Notes: generated by a model not told the origin, from the letters alone. Numbered from the stretch's first letter, positions 1-7,402 are shown. The stretch: 64,000 nucleotides of DNA from JAJVHZ01 sp041395385 (GCA_041395385.1 JAWLAN010000013.1:1-64000); one strand, 5' to 3'. Numbers and translations: made by a program.

Positions 1-1208
1 GGATCGAGCCGCTGCAGGTGCGCAAGCGGCGTCGACGCGGGATTCAACTGTTCGAGCTGATGCTGGGCGAAATAGCCCACGTGCAGGTCCTGCGCCGGCA
101 GGCGTGCGCCGGACAGCGGCGCGAGCTCCCCGGCCAGCGTCTTGATGAGCGTGGACTTGCCGGCGCCGTTCGGGCCCAGGAGCCCGATGCGATCGCCGGG
201 TGCGAGGCTCAGGCGTATGTCCTGCACGACGACCTCGTCGCCGTAGCCGACGCCGGCCTCCTCGAGTTGCAGCAGCGGTGTCGGCAGCTTGCGCGGCGCG
301 AAGAACTCGAAGCCGAACGGCGAATCGGCATGGGCGGGCGCGATGAGCTCCATGCGCGCCAGGGCCTTCAGCCGGCTCTGCGCCTGGCGCGCCTTGGTCG
401 CCTTGGCGCGGAAGCGATCCACGAAACCGTGTATGCGCGCCACCTCGCGCTGCTGGCGGGCGTAGGCCGCCGCCTGCTGCGCCACCTGCTCGGCGCGCCG
501 CTGCTCGAAGTCGGAGTAGTTGCCGGCGTAGAGCGTGACGGACTCGCGCTCCAGGTGCAGGATGTGATCGACGATGTCGTCGAGAAACTCGCGGTCGTGC
601 GAGATGAGCAGCAGCGTGCCGGGGTAACGCTGCAGCCACTCCTCCAGCCACAGCGTGGCCTCCAGATCGAGATGGTTGGTGGGCTCGTCGAGCAGCAGCA
701 GGTCCGAGCGGCACATCAGCGCCTGTGCGAGGTTCAGCCGCATGCGCCAGCCGCCGGAGAACTCCTTCACCGAGCGCCGCTCCTCGCCCGGTTTGAAACC
801 CAGGCCGTGCAGCAGCGTGGCGGCGCGGCTCGCCGCCGTGTAGCCGCCGGCGTGGTCGAGATCGGCGTGCAGCCTCGCCAGGCGATGGCCGTCGCCCGCG
901 GCCTCGACCTCGCGGATCTCCGCCTCGATGGCGCGCAGGGCGGCATCGCCGTCGAGCACGTAGTCGATGGCGGCTCGATCCAGCGCCGGTGTCTCCTGCG
1001 CTACGTGGGCGATGGTCAGGCCGGGCGGCATGGCGACCTCGCCGGCGTCGGCATGCAGCTCCCCGCGCAGCAGCGCGAACAGGCTGGACTTGCCGGTGCC
1101 GTTGGCGCCGGTCACGCCGACACGGTTGCCGGCATGGATGGTGACGCTCGCGCCCGCGAACAGCACGCGCGGGCCGCGCCGCAGGGTGACGTTGGTGAAA
1201 TTCAGCAT
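1..1208 (-). CDS. ABC-F family ATPase (YheS/Uup type), C-terminal part missing
   Basis: Reading the minus strand from ATG at 1208 gives an open frame that runs off the window edge, so the C-terminus is not seen. Two ATP-binding cassettes are visible: the first with Walker A GANGTGKSSL, signature FSGGWRMRL and Walker B LLLLDEPTNHLD, then an arginine/glutamine-rich linker, then a second Walker A GPNGAGKSTL. There are no membrane segments. This tandem layout without a transmembrane domain defines ABC-F proteins, soluble ATPases that act on the ribosome (translation factors or ribosome protection). The linker and overall length fit the YheS branch better than Uup, but I cannot separate them firmly. 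It is divergent from the gene at 1344. Confidence 0.9.
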   Translation of the reverse strand, partial: MLNFTNVTLRRGPRVLFAGASVTIHAGNRVGVTGANGTGKSSLFALLRGELHADAGEVAMPPGLTIAHVAQETPALDRAAIDYVLDGDAALRAIEAEIREVEAAGDGHRLARLHADLDHAGGYTAASRAATLLHGLGFKPGEERRSVKEFSGGWRMRLNLAQALMCRSDLLLLDEPTNHLDLEATLWLEEWLQRYPGTLLLISHDREFLDDIVDHILHLERESVTLYAGNYSDFEQRRAEQVAQQAAAYARQQREVARIHGFVDRFRAKATKARQAQSRLKALARMELIAPAHADSPFGFEFFAPRKLPTPLLQLEEAGVGYGDEVVVQDIRLSLAPGDRIGLLGPNGAGKSTLIKTLAGELAPLSGARLPAQDLHVGYFAQHQLEQLNPASTPLAHLQRLD

Positions 1209-1289
1209 CGGTGAGGCGGAGAACAGGCCTTGGGGGCGGCGCGCATTCTAACCCGAACGCCCGTCGCGCCGGCCCGCGGGCGCCTCGAC

Positions 1290-1295
1290 TATAAT
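1290..1295 (+). promoter_or_regulatory. Consensus -10 element TATAAT
   Basis: A perfect TATAAT lies 48 bases before the start codon at 1344, in the intergenic space between two divergent genes. No good -35 is visible 16-18 bases upstream, so it may be a weak or activator-dependent sigma-70 promoter. Confidence 0.4.
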
Positions 1296-1343
1296 GCCCG
1301 GCATGCATCCGGCCACGACAGCCGCACCCGCGGGGGCGAGCGC

Positions 1344-2033
1344 ATGAAGGCGCAGCCGCAGCGACGCGGCGGCGGGCCGCGGCTTCTGTTCCGGCTCGTC
1401 AAGTGGGCACTGCTCGTCGCGGTGCTGTTCGCCGCCTTCCTGCTGGCGAGCGCGCCGTTCTACATCTACGGCCGCTTCAACGCCGAGCGGCCGATCGCCG
1501 AGATCTCCTTCCAGCCCCTGGGCCCGAAGCGCTACCAGGCCACGCTCGCCACCGGCGATCTCTGCACGCTGCAGACCTACGAGATCCTGGGTGACCAGTG
1601 GCAGCTCGATGCCAGTTTCATCAAGTGGAAGGGACTGGGCACGCTGATCGGGCTGCAGTCGCTGTACCGGCTGGATCGGCTCTCCGGCCGCTACGCGGAC
1701 ATCGAGCAGCAGGGCGTCATGGAGAAGCGCTGGCACGACCTCTCCCCGCACGTGCTGGTGGACGTCTTTCCGGCTCAGGGGGGCAAGGGGATCCGCAGCT
1801 GGCTGGTCGACACGCGCTACGGTTCCTCGGTCTATCTCGACATCGACACCACGAGGAAGTACCGGGTCTACGCGACCGAGGACGCCCTCATCGCCCGTGT
1901 CGTCGAACCCACCCCGGGCGAGCCGGCGGAAAACGAGCTCACGGTCGTAATCGACAAGGCCTGCGGCCAGGAGCCTGGCCTCATCGAGAGGCTTTCACGC
2001 CGCATCAACGACGCGGTCTTCCGGTCGCTCTGA
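1344..2033 (+). CDS. Membrane-anchored conserved hypothetical protein
   Basis: The protein is about 229 aa. The start was set at ATG 1344, after a purine-rich stretch; upstream in-frame codons look non-coding. Residues about 15-40 form one strongly hydrophobic segment (LVKWALLVAVLFAAFLLASA) preceded by basic residues, so this is an N-in signal anchor with a periplasmic body. The rest is soluble, with the pattern YEILGDQWQLDASFIKWKG and a run of Tyr/Arg-rich strands. Similar proteins are often labelled cation/multidrug efflux pump in databases, but nothing in this sequence supports transport: there is a single membrane helix and no RND motifs. Function is unknown to me. It is convergent with the integrase 24 bases downstream. 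Confidence 0.75.
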   Translation: MKAQPQRRGGGPRLLFRLVKWALLVAVLFAAFLLASAPFYIYGRFNAERPIAEISFQPLGPKRYQATLATGDLCTLQTYEILGDQWQLDASFIKWKGLGTLIGLQSLYRLDRLSGRYADIEQQGVMEKRWHDLSPHVLVDVFPAQGGKGIRSWLVDTRYGSSVYLDIDTTRKYRVYATEDALIARVVEPTPGEPAENELTVVIDKACGQEPGLIERLSRRINDAVFRSL

Positions 2034-2057
2034 TGCGCGTGCGCGCATGCCCGGCGC

Positions 2058-3185
2058 TCAAGCGGCGGCGCCGAGCGCGGTCGACACGCCGATAGCAGCC
2101 GCTGTCGCCGCGATCAGCTCGCCGGCCGCCGCCTCGTAGCGCGGCGCCGACTCGCGCACGGCCAGCGCATCCAGCGGGCTGCGGGTAGCGCCCGCCGCCA
2201 CCCTGAGCACGTGGGTGTAGATCGTCCTCGCGCTCACCTCCGGTTGCCCCAGCAACGCCTGCACCGTGCGCAGATCCGTGCCGGCCTGCAGCAGGTGCGT
2301 GGCGAAGGAGTGCCGCAGGCTGTGCGCCGAGACGCGCTTGCCGATGCCGGCCTCCGCCGCCGCCTCGCGGATGTGGCGTTGCAGAATCTGTTCGCAGTGA
2401 TGGGGCCGCCGCTCGACGCCGGTCTTCATATCCGCCGACACCGCGTCGGCCGGAAAGACCCAGTGCCACGCCCAGGTTGCGCCCGCATGCGGGTGCCTGC
2501 GGTCGAGCGCATCGGGCACCCACACGCCGGCGCGGCCGGCGCCGCGGTCCTGTTCCCAGAGCGCCCGGCTGCACGTCAGCTGCCGGCGCAGCGGCGCTAC
2601 CAGCGACTGCGGCAGCATGACCAGCCTTTCCCTGGCCCTCCCGCTCCCGCGCACGAGGATGATCCCGCGCGCGAGGTCCACGTCCTTCACACGCAGGCGC
2701 AGCGCTTCGCGCAGGCGCATGCCGGTGCCGTAAAGCAGGCGTGCGAGCAGCGATGAGGTTTGCGGCACTGCCGCCAGCACGGCCCGGACCTCGCCCGTGG
2801 TGAGCACGCTCGCGATGCGCCCGCGTGCCTGTGGCGGCCCGATCTCCTGCATCCAGGGCAGATCCACGCCCAGGACCTCGCGGTACAGGAACAGGATGGC
2901 GCTCAAGGCCTGGTGGTGGGTGGAGACCGAGACCCGGCGTTCCGCAGTGAGGTGGGTGAGAAAGGCCTCGGCCTCGCGGGCGCCCAACCCCCGCGGGTGG
3001 CCCGGAACGTGCCTGCGCAGGAAGTACTCCGCCCAGTGGACATAGATCCGCTCGGTTTTTATGCTGTAGCCGAGGCTGCGCAAGCGCGTGCGCAGCCTAC
3101 CGAGCAGCTGCGCGGAGTGAAAAGGAGGTGTGTCGGGTTCATGGCTGCCGCTATTGCTGTACATATATACAGCATAGCGCCGCAT
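2058..3185 (-). CDS. Integron-type tyrosine recombinase (IntI family) with substituted catalytic residues
   Basis: Up to 375 aa. From residue about 28 the protein follows IntI: SAM-like N-terminal domain (LGRLRTRLRSLGYSIKTERI), catalytic core with first Arg in GTGMRLREALRLRVKD, the insertion specific to integron integrases (PDALDRRHPHAGATWAWHWV), box II HSLRHSFATHLLQAG and nucleophile Tyr323 in RTIYTHVLRV, ending SPLDAL. Against IntI1 (from memory), the beta-strand Lys (GSKDR) is Arg (RARER) and the second catalytic His (LLGHSDVS) is Gln314 (LLGQPEVS). The frame is intact, so the protein may be active, impaired or specialised. Start is ATG 3185 or ATG 3164; both overlap the LexA box at 3155-3174. 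The enzyme family recombines attC and attI sites to capture gene cassettes. Confidence 0.88.
   Translation of the reverse strand: MRRYAVYMYSNSGSHEPDTPPFHSAQLLGRLRTRLRSLGYSIKTERIYVHWAEYFLRRHVPGHPRGLGAREAEAFLTHLTAERRVSVSTHHQALSAILFLYREVLGVDLPWMQEIGPPQARGRIASVLTTGEVRAVLAAVPQTSSLLARLLYGTGMRLREALRLRVKDVDLARGIILVRGSGRARERLVMLPQSLVAPLRRQLTCSRALWEQDRGAGRAGVWVPDALDRRHPHAGATWAWHWVFPADAVSADMKTGVERRPHHCEQILQRHIREAAAEAGIGKRVSAHSLRHSFATHLLQAGTDLRTVQALLGQPEVSARTIYTHVLRVAAGATRSPLDALAVRESAPRYEAAAGELIAATAAAIGVSTALGAAA
3155..3174 (-). promoter_or_regulatory. LexA (SOS) box at the integrase start
   Basis: TGCTGTACATATATACAGCA is a 20-base near-perfect palindrome containing CTGT-N8-ACAG, the gammaproteobacterial LexA operator. 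It overlaps the 5' end of the integrase frame. SOS control of integron integrases is established for several integrons, so repression by LexA until DNA damage is a sound inference. The overlap with both candidate start codons suggests the true transcript starts very close to the coding region. Confidence 0.8.
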
Positions 3186-3192
3186 TTGCCAG

Positions 3193-3218
3193 CTCGCAAG
3201 GCGGCCTGGCGTTGCGAG
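3193..3218. repeat. Inverted repeat CTCGCAA-N12-TTGCGAG beside the integrase
   Basis: A perfect 7-base inverted repeat with a 12-base spacer lies just outside the LexA box, where an attI site would be expected. It could be an integrase or regulator binding site. No GTTRRRY core was seen inside it, so I do not call attI. Confidence 0.3.
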
Positions 3219-3305
3219 GCGCGGCCATTTTGTCCGCCACGTTCCGTTTTATCTCCCACCCCGATGTCTTCTAACTCACGTTTACTAATGCAGGACACGG
3301 GGCTC

Positions 3306-3632
3306 ATGGATAATGCGCGACTAGTCATACTGTCATGGGCTCGCAGCAAGTCATGTGTCAGGAGAGTGTGGTTATTTGGTGGCCGAGCCAAGGGCAATGC
3401 TTCGGCTGAAAGTGATCTCGATGTCGCCATGGCGATAGAGCCAACCGACAATGGCGATACTGCTTTGGGCGTATGGATTAGCGAAGCAGGGAATTGGAGG
3501 AAGGAGCGGCAGCCGGAAATCCATGTGGCTCTTCATCTACAGTGGTATGACTCGCTCGGATCAACACCGATAGTTGAGGCAGGGCTCAAGGATGGAGGAG
3601 TGCTCATTTATGATCGCGCCAGCACCAGTTGA
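3306..3632 (+). CDS. Minimal nucleotidyltransferase-domain protein, cassette-like
   Basis: About 108 aa from ATG 3306 (ATG 3288 is an alternative). The N-terminal half carries the polymerase-beta nucleotidyltransferase signature in the form VWLFGGRAKGNASAESDLDV, that is G-G-x9-11-D-x-D, close to the MNT toxin-antitoxin antitoxin and KNTase-like families. There is no partner HEPN gene beside it, so antitoxin function is not supported. The C-terminal part ends DGGVLIYDRASTS. The gene is visibly more AT-rich than its neighbours and sits directly beside an integron integrase, divergently transcribed, as a first gene cassette would. No convincing attC site follows it. Substrate unknown. Confidence 0.65.
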   Translation: MDNARLVILSWARSKSCVRRVWLFGGRAKGNASAESDLDVAMAIEPTDNGDTALGVWISEAGNWRKERQPEIHVALHLQWYDSLGSTPIVEAGLKDGGVLIYDRASTS

Positions 3633-3743
3633 CTCGCCAGTCAACACGAGACGCGGCAGAAAGCGGCCGCGCCCGTTACTTCTACGTTCGGAGTCGTTGA
3701 TCCGATTGTCGTAGTGCCCCCGCTGCAGAATCAGGAGAGTGAA

Positions 3744-4469
3744 ATGGCGATCACGAACAGGCAGTCCGGGACCAGTGTTCACGAGGTTGCCGACGGGATC
3801 TACCGCATCAGCACCCCGGTAACCATTCCGGGTGGCGGTTTTTGGTTCAACCAATACCTCATCCTGGACGATGAGCCGCTCGTCTTCCACACCGGGCCGC
3901 GGAAGATGTTTCCGCTCGTGCATGAGGCGGTCGCGAGCGTCCTCTCCCCCAATCGTCTCCGTCACATCGCGTTCTCGCACGTCGAGGCCGACGAGTGCGG
4001 GTCGCTCAACGAATGGCTCGCCGCGGCGCCGCAGGCCGGGCCGCTGTGCGGCAAGGTGGCGGCGATGGTGTCCATCAGCGACCTCGCCGATCGGCCGCCT
4101 CGCGCGCTCGCCGACGGCGAGGCCCTGTCGCTCGGAAGACACTCCGTCCGTTGGTACGACACGCCGCACCTGCCGCACGCGTGGGAATGCGGCCTGCTGA
4201 TGGAGGAGCGGACCGGAACGCTCCTCTGCGGTGACCTGTTCACGCAGGGCGGCGCCGACAATCCGCCCGTTACCGAGTCGGACATCCTCGGCCCCAGTGA
4301 GGCGTTCCGCCACCAAATGGACTATTTCTCTCACACGAGGAATGCGCGGCAGATGCTGGAGAGACTGGCGTCGACCGCCCCGGCGACACTCGCGTGCATG
4401 CACGGCAGCGCATGGCGCGGCGATGGCGCGAGGCTCTTGCGCGCGCTTGCCGATGCATTATGTGCGTGA
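3744..4469 (+). CDS. Metallo-beta-lactamase-fold hydrolase/diiron-type protein
   Basis: About 241 aa, with ATG 3744 preceded by the ribosome site GGAGAG. The fold shows the metal motif as SHVEADECG, that is H-x-E-x-D as in flavodiiron (ODP/FprA) proteins, rather than the HxHxDH of hydrolases. Later ligands are His in DTPHLPHAWECG, Asp in LCGDLFTQGG and His in ACMHGSAW. The H-x-E-x-D form favours a di-iron oxygen- or NO-binding site. There is no flavodoxin domain, so the redox partner would be separate. It lies between the cassette-like nucleotidyltransferase and a GNAT gene. The specific reaction cannot be told from sequence. Confidence 0.8.
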   Translation: MAITNRQSGTSVHEVADGIYRISTPVTIPGGGFWFNQYLILDDEPLVFHTGPRKMFPLVHEAVASVLSPNRLRHIAFSHVEADECGSLNEWLAAAPQAGPLCGKVAAMVSISDLADRPPRALADGEALSLGRHSVRWYDTPHLPHAWECGLLMEERTGTLLCGDLFTQGGADNPPVTESDILGPSEAFRHQMDYFSHTRNARQMLERLASTAPATLACMHGSAWRGDGARLLRALADALCA

Positions 4470-4547
4470 ACGGATTCCGGCGACGCGTTGCCGCGGATGG
4501 TCCTCGCGAAGCTCCAACTGCCGCTGAGCGCGGGAACTAGGGTTCAT

Positions 4548-5054
4548 GTGATCACCGTGCGCGCCCTTGCACCCGCAGACGCCAGCGACGTGTTGCGCAT
4601 CAACAGCGGCGCCCGCCCGGGCGTTGCGGCGCTGACGGACGTCGAGCTCGAGCGCCTGACGAGCATCTCACGCGGTCACATGCTGGTAGCTCTGTGCGAT
4701 GCCCGCGTGGCGGGATATTTGTTGGCATTCGAGAGTGAGGCCGCGTATGACGGGGAGGAGTTCCGGTGGTTTCGCGACGGGCAGAGCGAGGCCTTCGTCT
4801 ATGTGGACCAGATCGCGGTTGCGGAGGGGAGACGCGGCCGCGGAGCGGGCTCGGCACTGTATGCGGCGATCGGCGCCATTGCGCGCGACATCGGCGCGGG
4901 CGCGCTCTGCTGCGAGGTGAACACCAGGCCGCCAAATACCGCCTCGCTCGAGTTTCACAAGAAGCTCGGCTTCGTCGTGGCAGGCAGCATGGTCACGGCA
5001 GACGGTCGCGAGGTCGACCTCTTGTGCCTGCGTCTGAGTCCGGGGCCGGAGTGA
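4548..5054 (+). CDS. GNAT-family N-acetyltransferase
   Basis: 168 aa from GTG 4548, chosen because the domain begins immediately at ITVRALAPADASDVLRI. The acetyl-CoA pyrophosphate loop is visible as VAEGRRGRGAGSALY (Q/R-x-x-G-x-G/A), preceded by the beta-4 strand VYVDQIAV and followed by the C-terminal NTASLEFHKKLGF. These are the hallmarks of GNAT enzymes that transfer an acetyl group from acetyl-CoA to an amine. The acceptor is unknown. The coding sequence ends inside the 42-bp palindromic repeat at 5048-5089, whose first bases provide the stop codon. Confidence 0.85.
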   Translation: MITVRALAPADASDVLRINSGARPGVAALTDVELERLTSISRGHMLVALCDARVAGYLLAFESEAAYDGEEFRWFRDGQSEAFVYVDQIAVAEGRRGRGAGSALYAAIGAIARDIGAGALCCEVNTRPPNTASLEFHKKLGFVVAGSMVTADGREVDLLCLRLSPGPE

Positions 5055-5089
5055 ATTATCGTGGTGTGCGCGCCCGTTCGATTCACTCC
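5048..5089 (+). repeat. 42-bp palindromic repeat, copy 1
   Basis: The element starts GGAGTGAAT and ends ATTCACTCC, a perfect 9-base terminal inverted repeat (about 13 imperfect pairs if flanks 5044-5093 are included). A second copy of the same 42-base length lies at 22137-22178 in opposite orientation and agrees at 36 of 42 positions. Both copies sit at the 3' end of a gene; here it is between convergent GNAT and DUF2798 genes. It resembles REP-type or RAYT-mobilised palindromes. It has no T-run, so terminator function is uncertain. Confidence 0.8.
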
Positions 5090-5117
5090 GACCCTCTGCC
5101 TCGGGTGACAGGGGACG

Positions 5118-5342
5118 TCAGGCGGTCAGGCGACCGACGACTCGACGTACCCACGGAGCTACCAGAGTCACCGCCGGAAACGCCACTGGCCAGGTCGTCG
5201 CGCAGCTCCTCGACCATTGCCACAGAAAGCCCTGGTGGATCCCCTCGTTGACGGTCAAGACGACGGCGGACACGATACCGACCATGATGGCCGAGAGCAG
5301 GGCACCGAACAGGATCGGTGCAAAACGATTCGGGATACGCAT
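5118..5342 (-). CDS. Small two-helix membrane protein, DUF2798-like
   Basis: 74 aa with ATG 5342 preceded by GAGG on the minus strand. Two hydrophobic segments (FAPILFGALLSAIMVGIVSA and the region around VAFPAVTLVAPWV) are joined by a short polar loop with a conserved-looking Trp pair. The N-terminal pattern and two-helix size match the DUF2798 family of unknown function. It lies 57 bases downstream of the DUF2938 gene on the same strand and is probably co-transcribed with it from the MerR-type promoter near 5950. Confidence 0.7.
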   Translation of the reverse strand: MRIPNRFAPILFGALLSAIMVGIVSAVVLTVNEGIHQGFLWQWSRSCATTWPVAFPAVTLVAPWVRRVVGRLTA

Positions 5343-5399
5343 TTCATCCTCACAAGAAAAACTAGTCAGTACTTCAAGAGCCGCAATCGAAATGCCGCC

Positions 5400-5903
5400 T
5401 CAGAACGCGTGCAACGCGGCTGCAAGCCAGCCGGCCGCGTAGAGGCCGAGGCCGAAGACCCCGTGCGTGACCAGGCTCTGGATACGCGCCGCGGCGGGGC
5501 GCGGAGTGCGGCTGGCGGCGACGCCTGCGCCCATGCCCGGCTGCATCAGGAGGAAGGGGGCCGCGACGCTGCCGATCCCGACGAGCAGCGCCGGCGCGAT
5601 CCTCGGCTGCCGAGCCCACTCCAGGCCCCAGACGGCCAATAGCAGGGCCGCGAATGCGATGCCGATCAGGTAGTGGGCGGTCCACCCGACCGGTCGTTCG
5701 CCCCGCATGGCCGGCGAGGCCGTGATGGGATCGTGGCGAAAGCGCCCGCGCGCCAGGTACAGGAGCCAGCGGCCCACCATGCCATAGTCCAACGGCGGAA
5801 CGCCGAACAGCCGCTTCCGGGCGATGGTCCAGCTGTCCATGACCGCCGTCGCGCCCACCCCGGTCAGAAAAGTGCATGCCACATAATCCATGGTCGTCTC
5901 CAT
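5400..5903 (-). CDS. DUF2938-family membrane protein
   Basis: 167 aa from ATG 5903 with GAAGG upstream. Four or so hydrophobic stretches are seen, with family-like patterns TFLTGVGATAVMDSWT at the N-terminus, HYLIGIAFAALLLAVWGLEW in the middle and THGVFGLGLYAAGWL near the end. DUF2938 proteins are inner-membrane proteins of unknown role, often next to MerR or other one-component regulators. Here the gene is divergent from a MerR regulator and has a MerR-type operator between its -35 and -10, so induction by that regulator is likely. Confidence 0.8.
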   Translation of the reverse strand: METTMDYVACTFLTGVGATAVMDSWTIARKRLFGVPPLDYGMVGRWLLYLARGRFRHDPITASPAMRGERPVGWTAHYLIGIAFAALLLAVWGLEWARQPRIAPALLVGIGSVAAPFLLMQPGMGAGVAASRTPRPAAARIQSLVTHGVFGLGLYAAGWLAAALHAF

Positions 5904-5940
5904 GTGCTTGCCTTCAGGTAACGGAGGAGGCAGAGTGCCA

Positions 5941-5958
5941 CTTCAAGTCGACTTGAGG
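5941..5958 (-). promoter_or_regulatory. MerR/SoxR-type operator within the DUF2938 promoter
   Basis: CTTCAAGTCGACTTGAGG has a perfect 12-base palindromic centre CAAGTCGACTTG and closely resembles the SoxR box (CCTCAAGTTAACTTGAGG). On the minus strand it is preceded by TTGACC and followed by CACTCT after about 19 bases, the overlong spacing typical of MerR-activated promoters. It lies between the divergent DUF2938 and MerR genes, so the regulator at 5967 probably controls both directions. Confidence 0.75.
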
Positions 5959-5966
5959 TCAAGAGG

Positions 5967-6443
5967 GTGCGAGCGCTGGACATATCCGAGGTGGCGCAGC
6001 GATCCGGCGTTCCTGCATCGACGCTGCGGTTCTATGAGCAGAAGGGCTTGATCACTTCCAGCGGCAGGCGGGGCCTGCGTCGCCTGTTCGATCCCGGCGT
6101 GCTGGAACGGCTGGCGCTTGTCGCGCTGGGATCCGCCGCCGGCTTCTCGCTCGATGAGATCGCACGCATGTTCGCGCCCGACGGGCGCCCGCGCATCGAT
6201 CGGCACATGCTCGCGGCCAAGGCGAAGGAGCTGGACGCGACGATCCGCAAGCTGAGCGCCATGCGCGACGGGCTGCGGCACGCCGCCGCCTGTCCTGCGC
6301 CGAGCCATATGGAATGCCCCACGTTCCGCCGCCTCTTGGGATCCGCCGCGTCGGGATCCCTGGACACGCGAAGCAGAAGCGCGCCGTCGAGACCGCCCCG
6401 AAAAAAGCCCTCCCGGACGGGCGCATCCGGGGCGCGGCGGTGA
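5967..6443 (+). CDS. MerR-family transcriptional regulator
   Basis: 158 aa from GTG 5967. Residues about 4-70 are the MerR winged helix: ISEVAQRSGVPASTLRFYEQ, then RRGLRRLFDPGVLERLALVA. A dimerisation helix follows (DRHMLAAKAKELDATIRKLS). The tail contains Cys residues in AACPAPSHMECPTFRRLL, possible ligands for metal or redox sensing, but they do not match SoxR (iron-sulphur) or CueR layouts exactly. The last about 30 residues are basic and low in complexity. The stop TGA overlaps the GTG start of the next gene by the GTGA arrangement, implying translational coupling. The inducer is unknown. Confidence 0.88.
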   Translation: MRALDISEVAQRSGVPASTLRFYEQKGLITSSGRRGLRRLFDPGVLERLALVALGSAAGFSLDEIARMFAPDGRPRIDRHMLAAKAKELDATIRKLSAMRDGLRHAAACPAPSHMECPTFRRLLGSAASGSLDTRSRSAPSRPPRKKPSRTGASGARR

Positions 6444-7402
6444 ACGGGACGTCAAATCGCCTGGTCAAGAGCCTGGCGCCCGAGCAGGCGGAGCTGTGGC
6501 GCCAGGTCGAGCGCCTCTGGGAGCTTGCCGCGCGCAAGGATGCGAACCTGATTCGCCAGGCGCTGCACCCGGACTACACGGGCTGGGATACGAATGCGCC
6601 GATGCCGCACGACCGCGAGGCGGCGATCGCCTCGGTCGCCGCCGATGCGCCGCGCCTGGTGCGCTACGACCTCGAGCCTTTGAGTATCCGCCTCTACGAC
6701 GGCTCGGTGGGGATAGTTCACTACCGCTACCGAGCCACGGTCGAATCCGCCGATTCCAATCAGGTGCAAGTCACCGGGAAGTGGACCGAGGTCTACACGA
6801 GACACGGATCGGGCTGGCTCATGGTTGCCGTGAGCGGTCGCCCCAGCGGGGAAGGCGCTGCCGATGAGGCCGCCTGGCTGCTCGATCAGGCCGGCGCGCC
6901 TGGCGGCGCGGCCGGTTCACGCGGCGTGGACGCGGCGTTGAGCGTCCTCATCGCAGCGTGCACATCGGTCGAGCAGCCGGGCTGGCTCGCCTTCCGTCGC
7001 GCGCTCTGGCCGCACTGTCCGGAAGGCGAGCACCTCCGCGAGATGACGCAGTCGCTCGCCGGTCCAGGCCGCCATGCGCAGTTCATGGCCTACGCAGAGG
7101 AGAGTCTGCCGGCAGGCTTCATCGAGGTCTCGCTTCGGAGCGACCACGTCAATGGAACCGAGTCTTCGCCGGCGGCGTTCGTCGAGGGCCTGTACGTCAC
7201 GCCCGCTCTTCGCCGGCACGGAGTGGCCCGCCGGCTCGTCTCCAGGGCTGCCGAGTGGGCGGCAGAGCGCGGGTGCAGCGAGCTGGCCTCGGACACGGGG
7301 CTCGCGAACTCGCTGAGCCGGAGGGTTCACAAGGCGCTCGGGTTCGCGGAAACTGAGCGTGTCGTTTTTTTCCGGAAGATGCTGGCGGTAGGTGACAGGT
7401 GA
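6440..7402 (+). CDS. Fusion of NTF2/SnoaL-like domain with AAC(6')-type acetyltransferase
   Basis: About 320 aa from GTG 6440. Residues about 10-135 form an NTF2-like (SnoaL/DUF4440) domain: LWELAARKDANLIRQALHPD and VHYRYRATVESADSNQVQVT. After a short linker, residues about 160-320 match aminoglycoside 6'-N-acetyltransferases of the AAC(6')-Iaa/Iy/Ig group: WLAFRRALWPHCPEGEHLRE, HVNGTESSPAAFVEGLYV, the CoA loop RRHGVARRLV and the end HKALGFAETERVVFFRKM. The second domain predicts acetylation of an amino sugar antibiotic or related substrate. The first domain could bind a ligand. The combination is unusual. Start and stop overlap both neighbours by 4 bases (GTGA). Confidence 0.82.
   Translation: MNGTSNRLVKSLAPEQAELWRQVERLWELAARKDANLIRQALHPDYTGWDTNAPMPHDREAAIASVAADAPRLVRYDLEPLSIRLYDGSVGIVHYRYRATVESADSNQVQVTGKWTEVYTRHGSGWLMVAVSGRPSGEGAADEAAWLLDQAGAPGGAAGSRGVDAALSVLIAACTSVEQPGWLAFRRALWPHCPEGEHLREMTQSLAGPGRHAQFMAYAEESLPAGFIEVSLRSDHVNGTESSPAAFVEGLYVTPALRRHGVARRLVSRAAEWAAERGCSELASDTGLANSLSRRVHKALGFAETERVVFFRKMLAVGDR

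Noticed and set aside
3633..3743. Possible attC site after the nucleotidyltransferase gene
   Set aside because: There are imperfect inverted segments (GTCAAC ... GTTGAT) of about the right spacing, but neither the RYYYAAC nor the GTTRRRY core is present, so a cassette recombination site cannot be claimed by eye.
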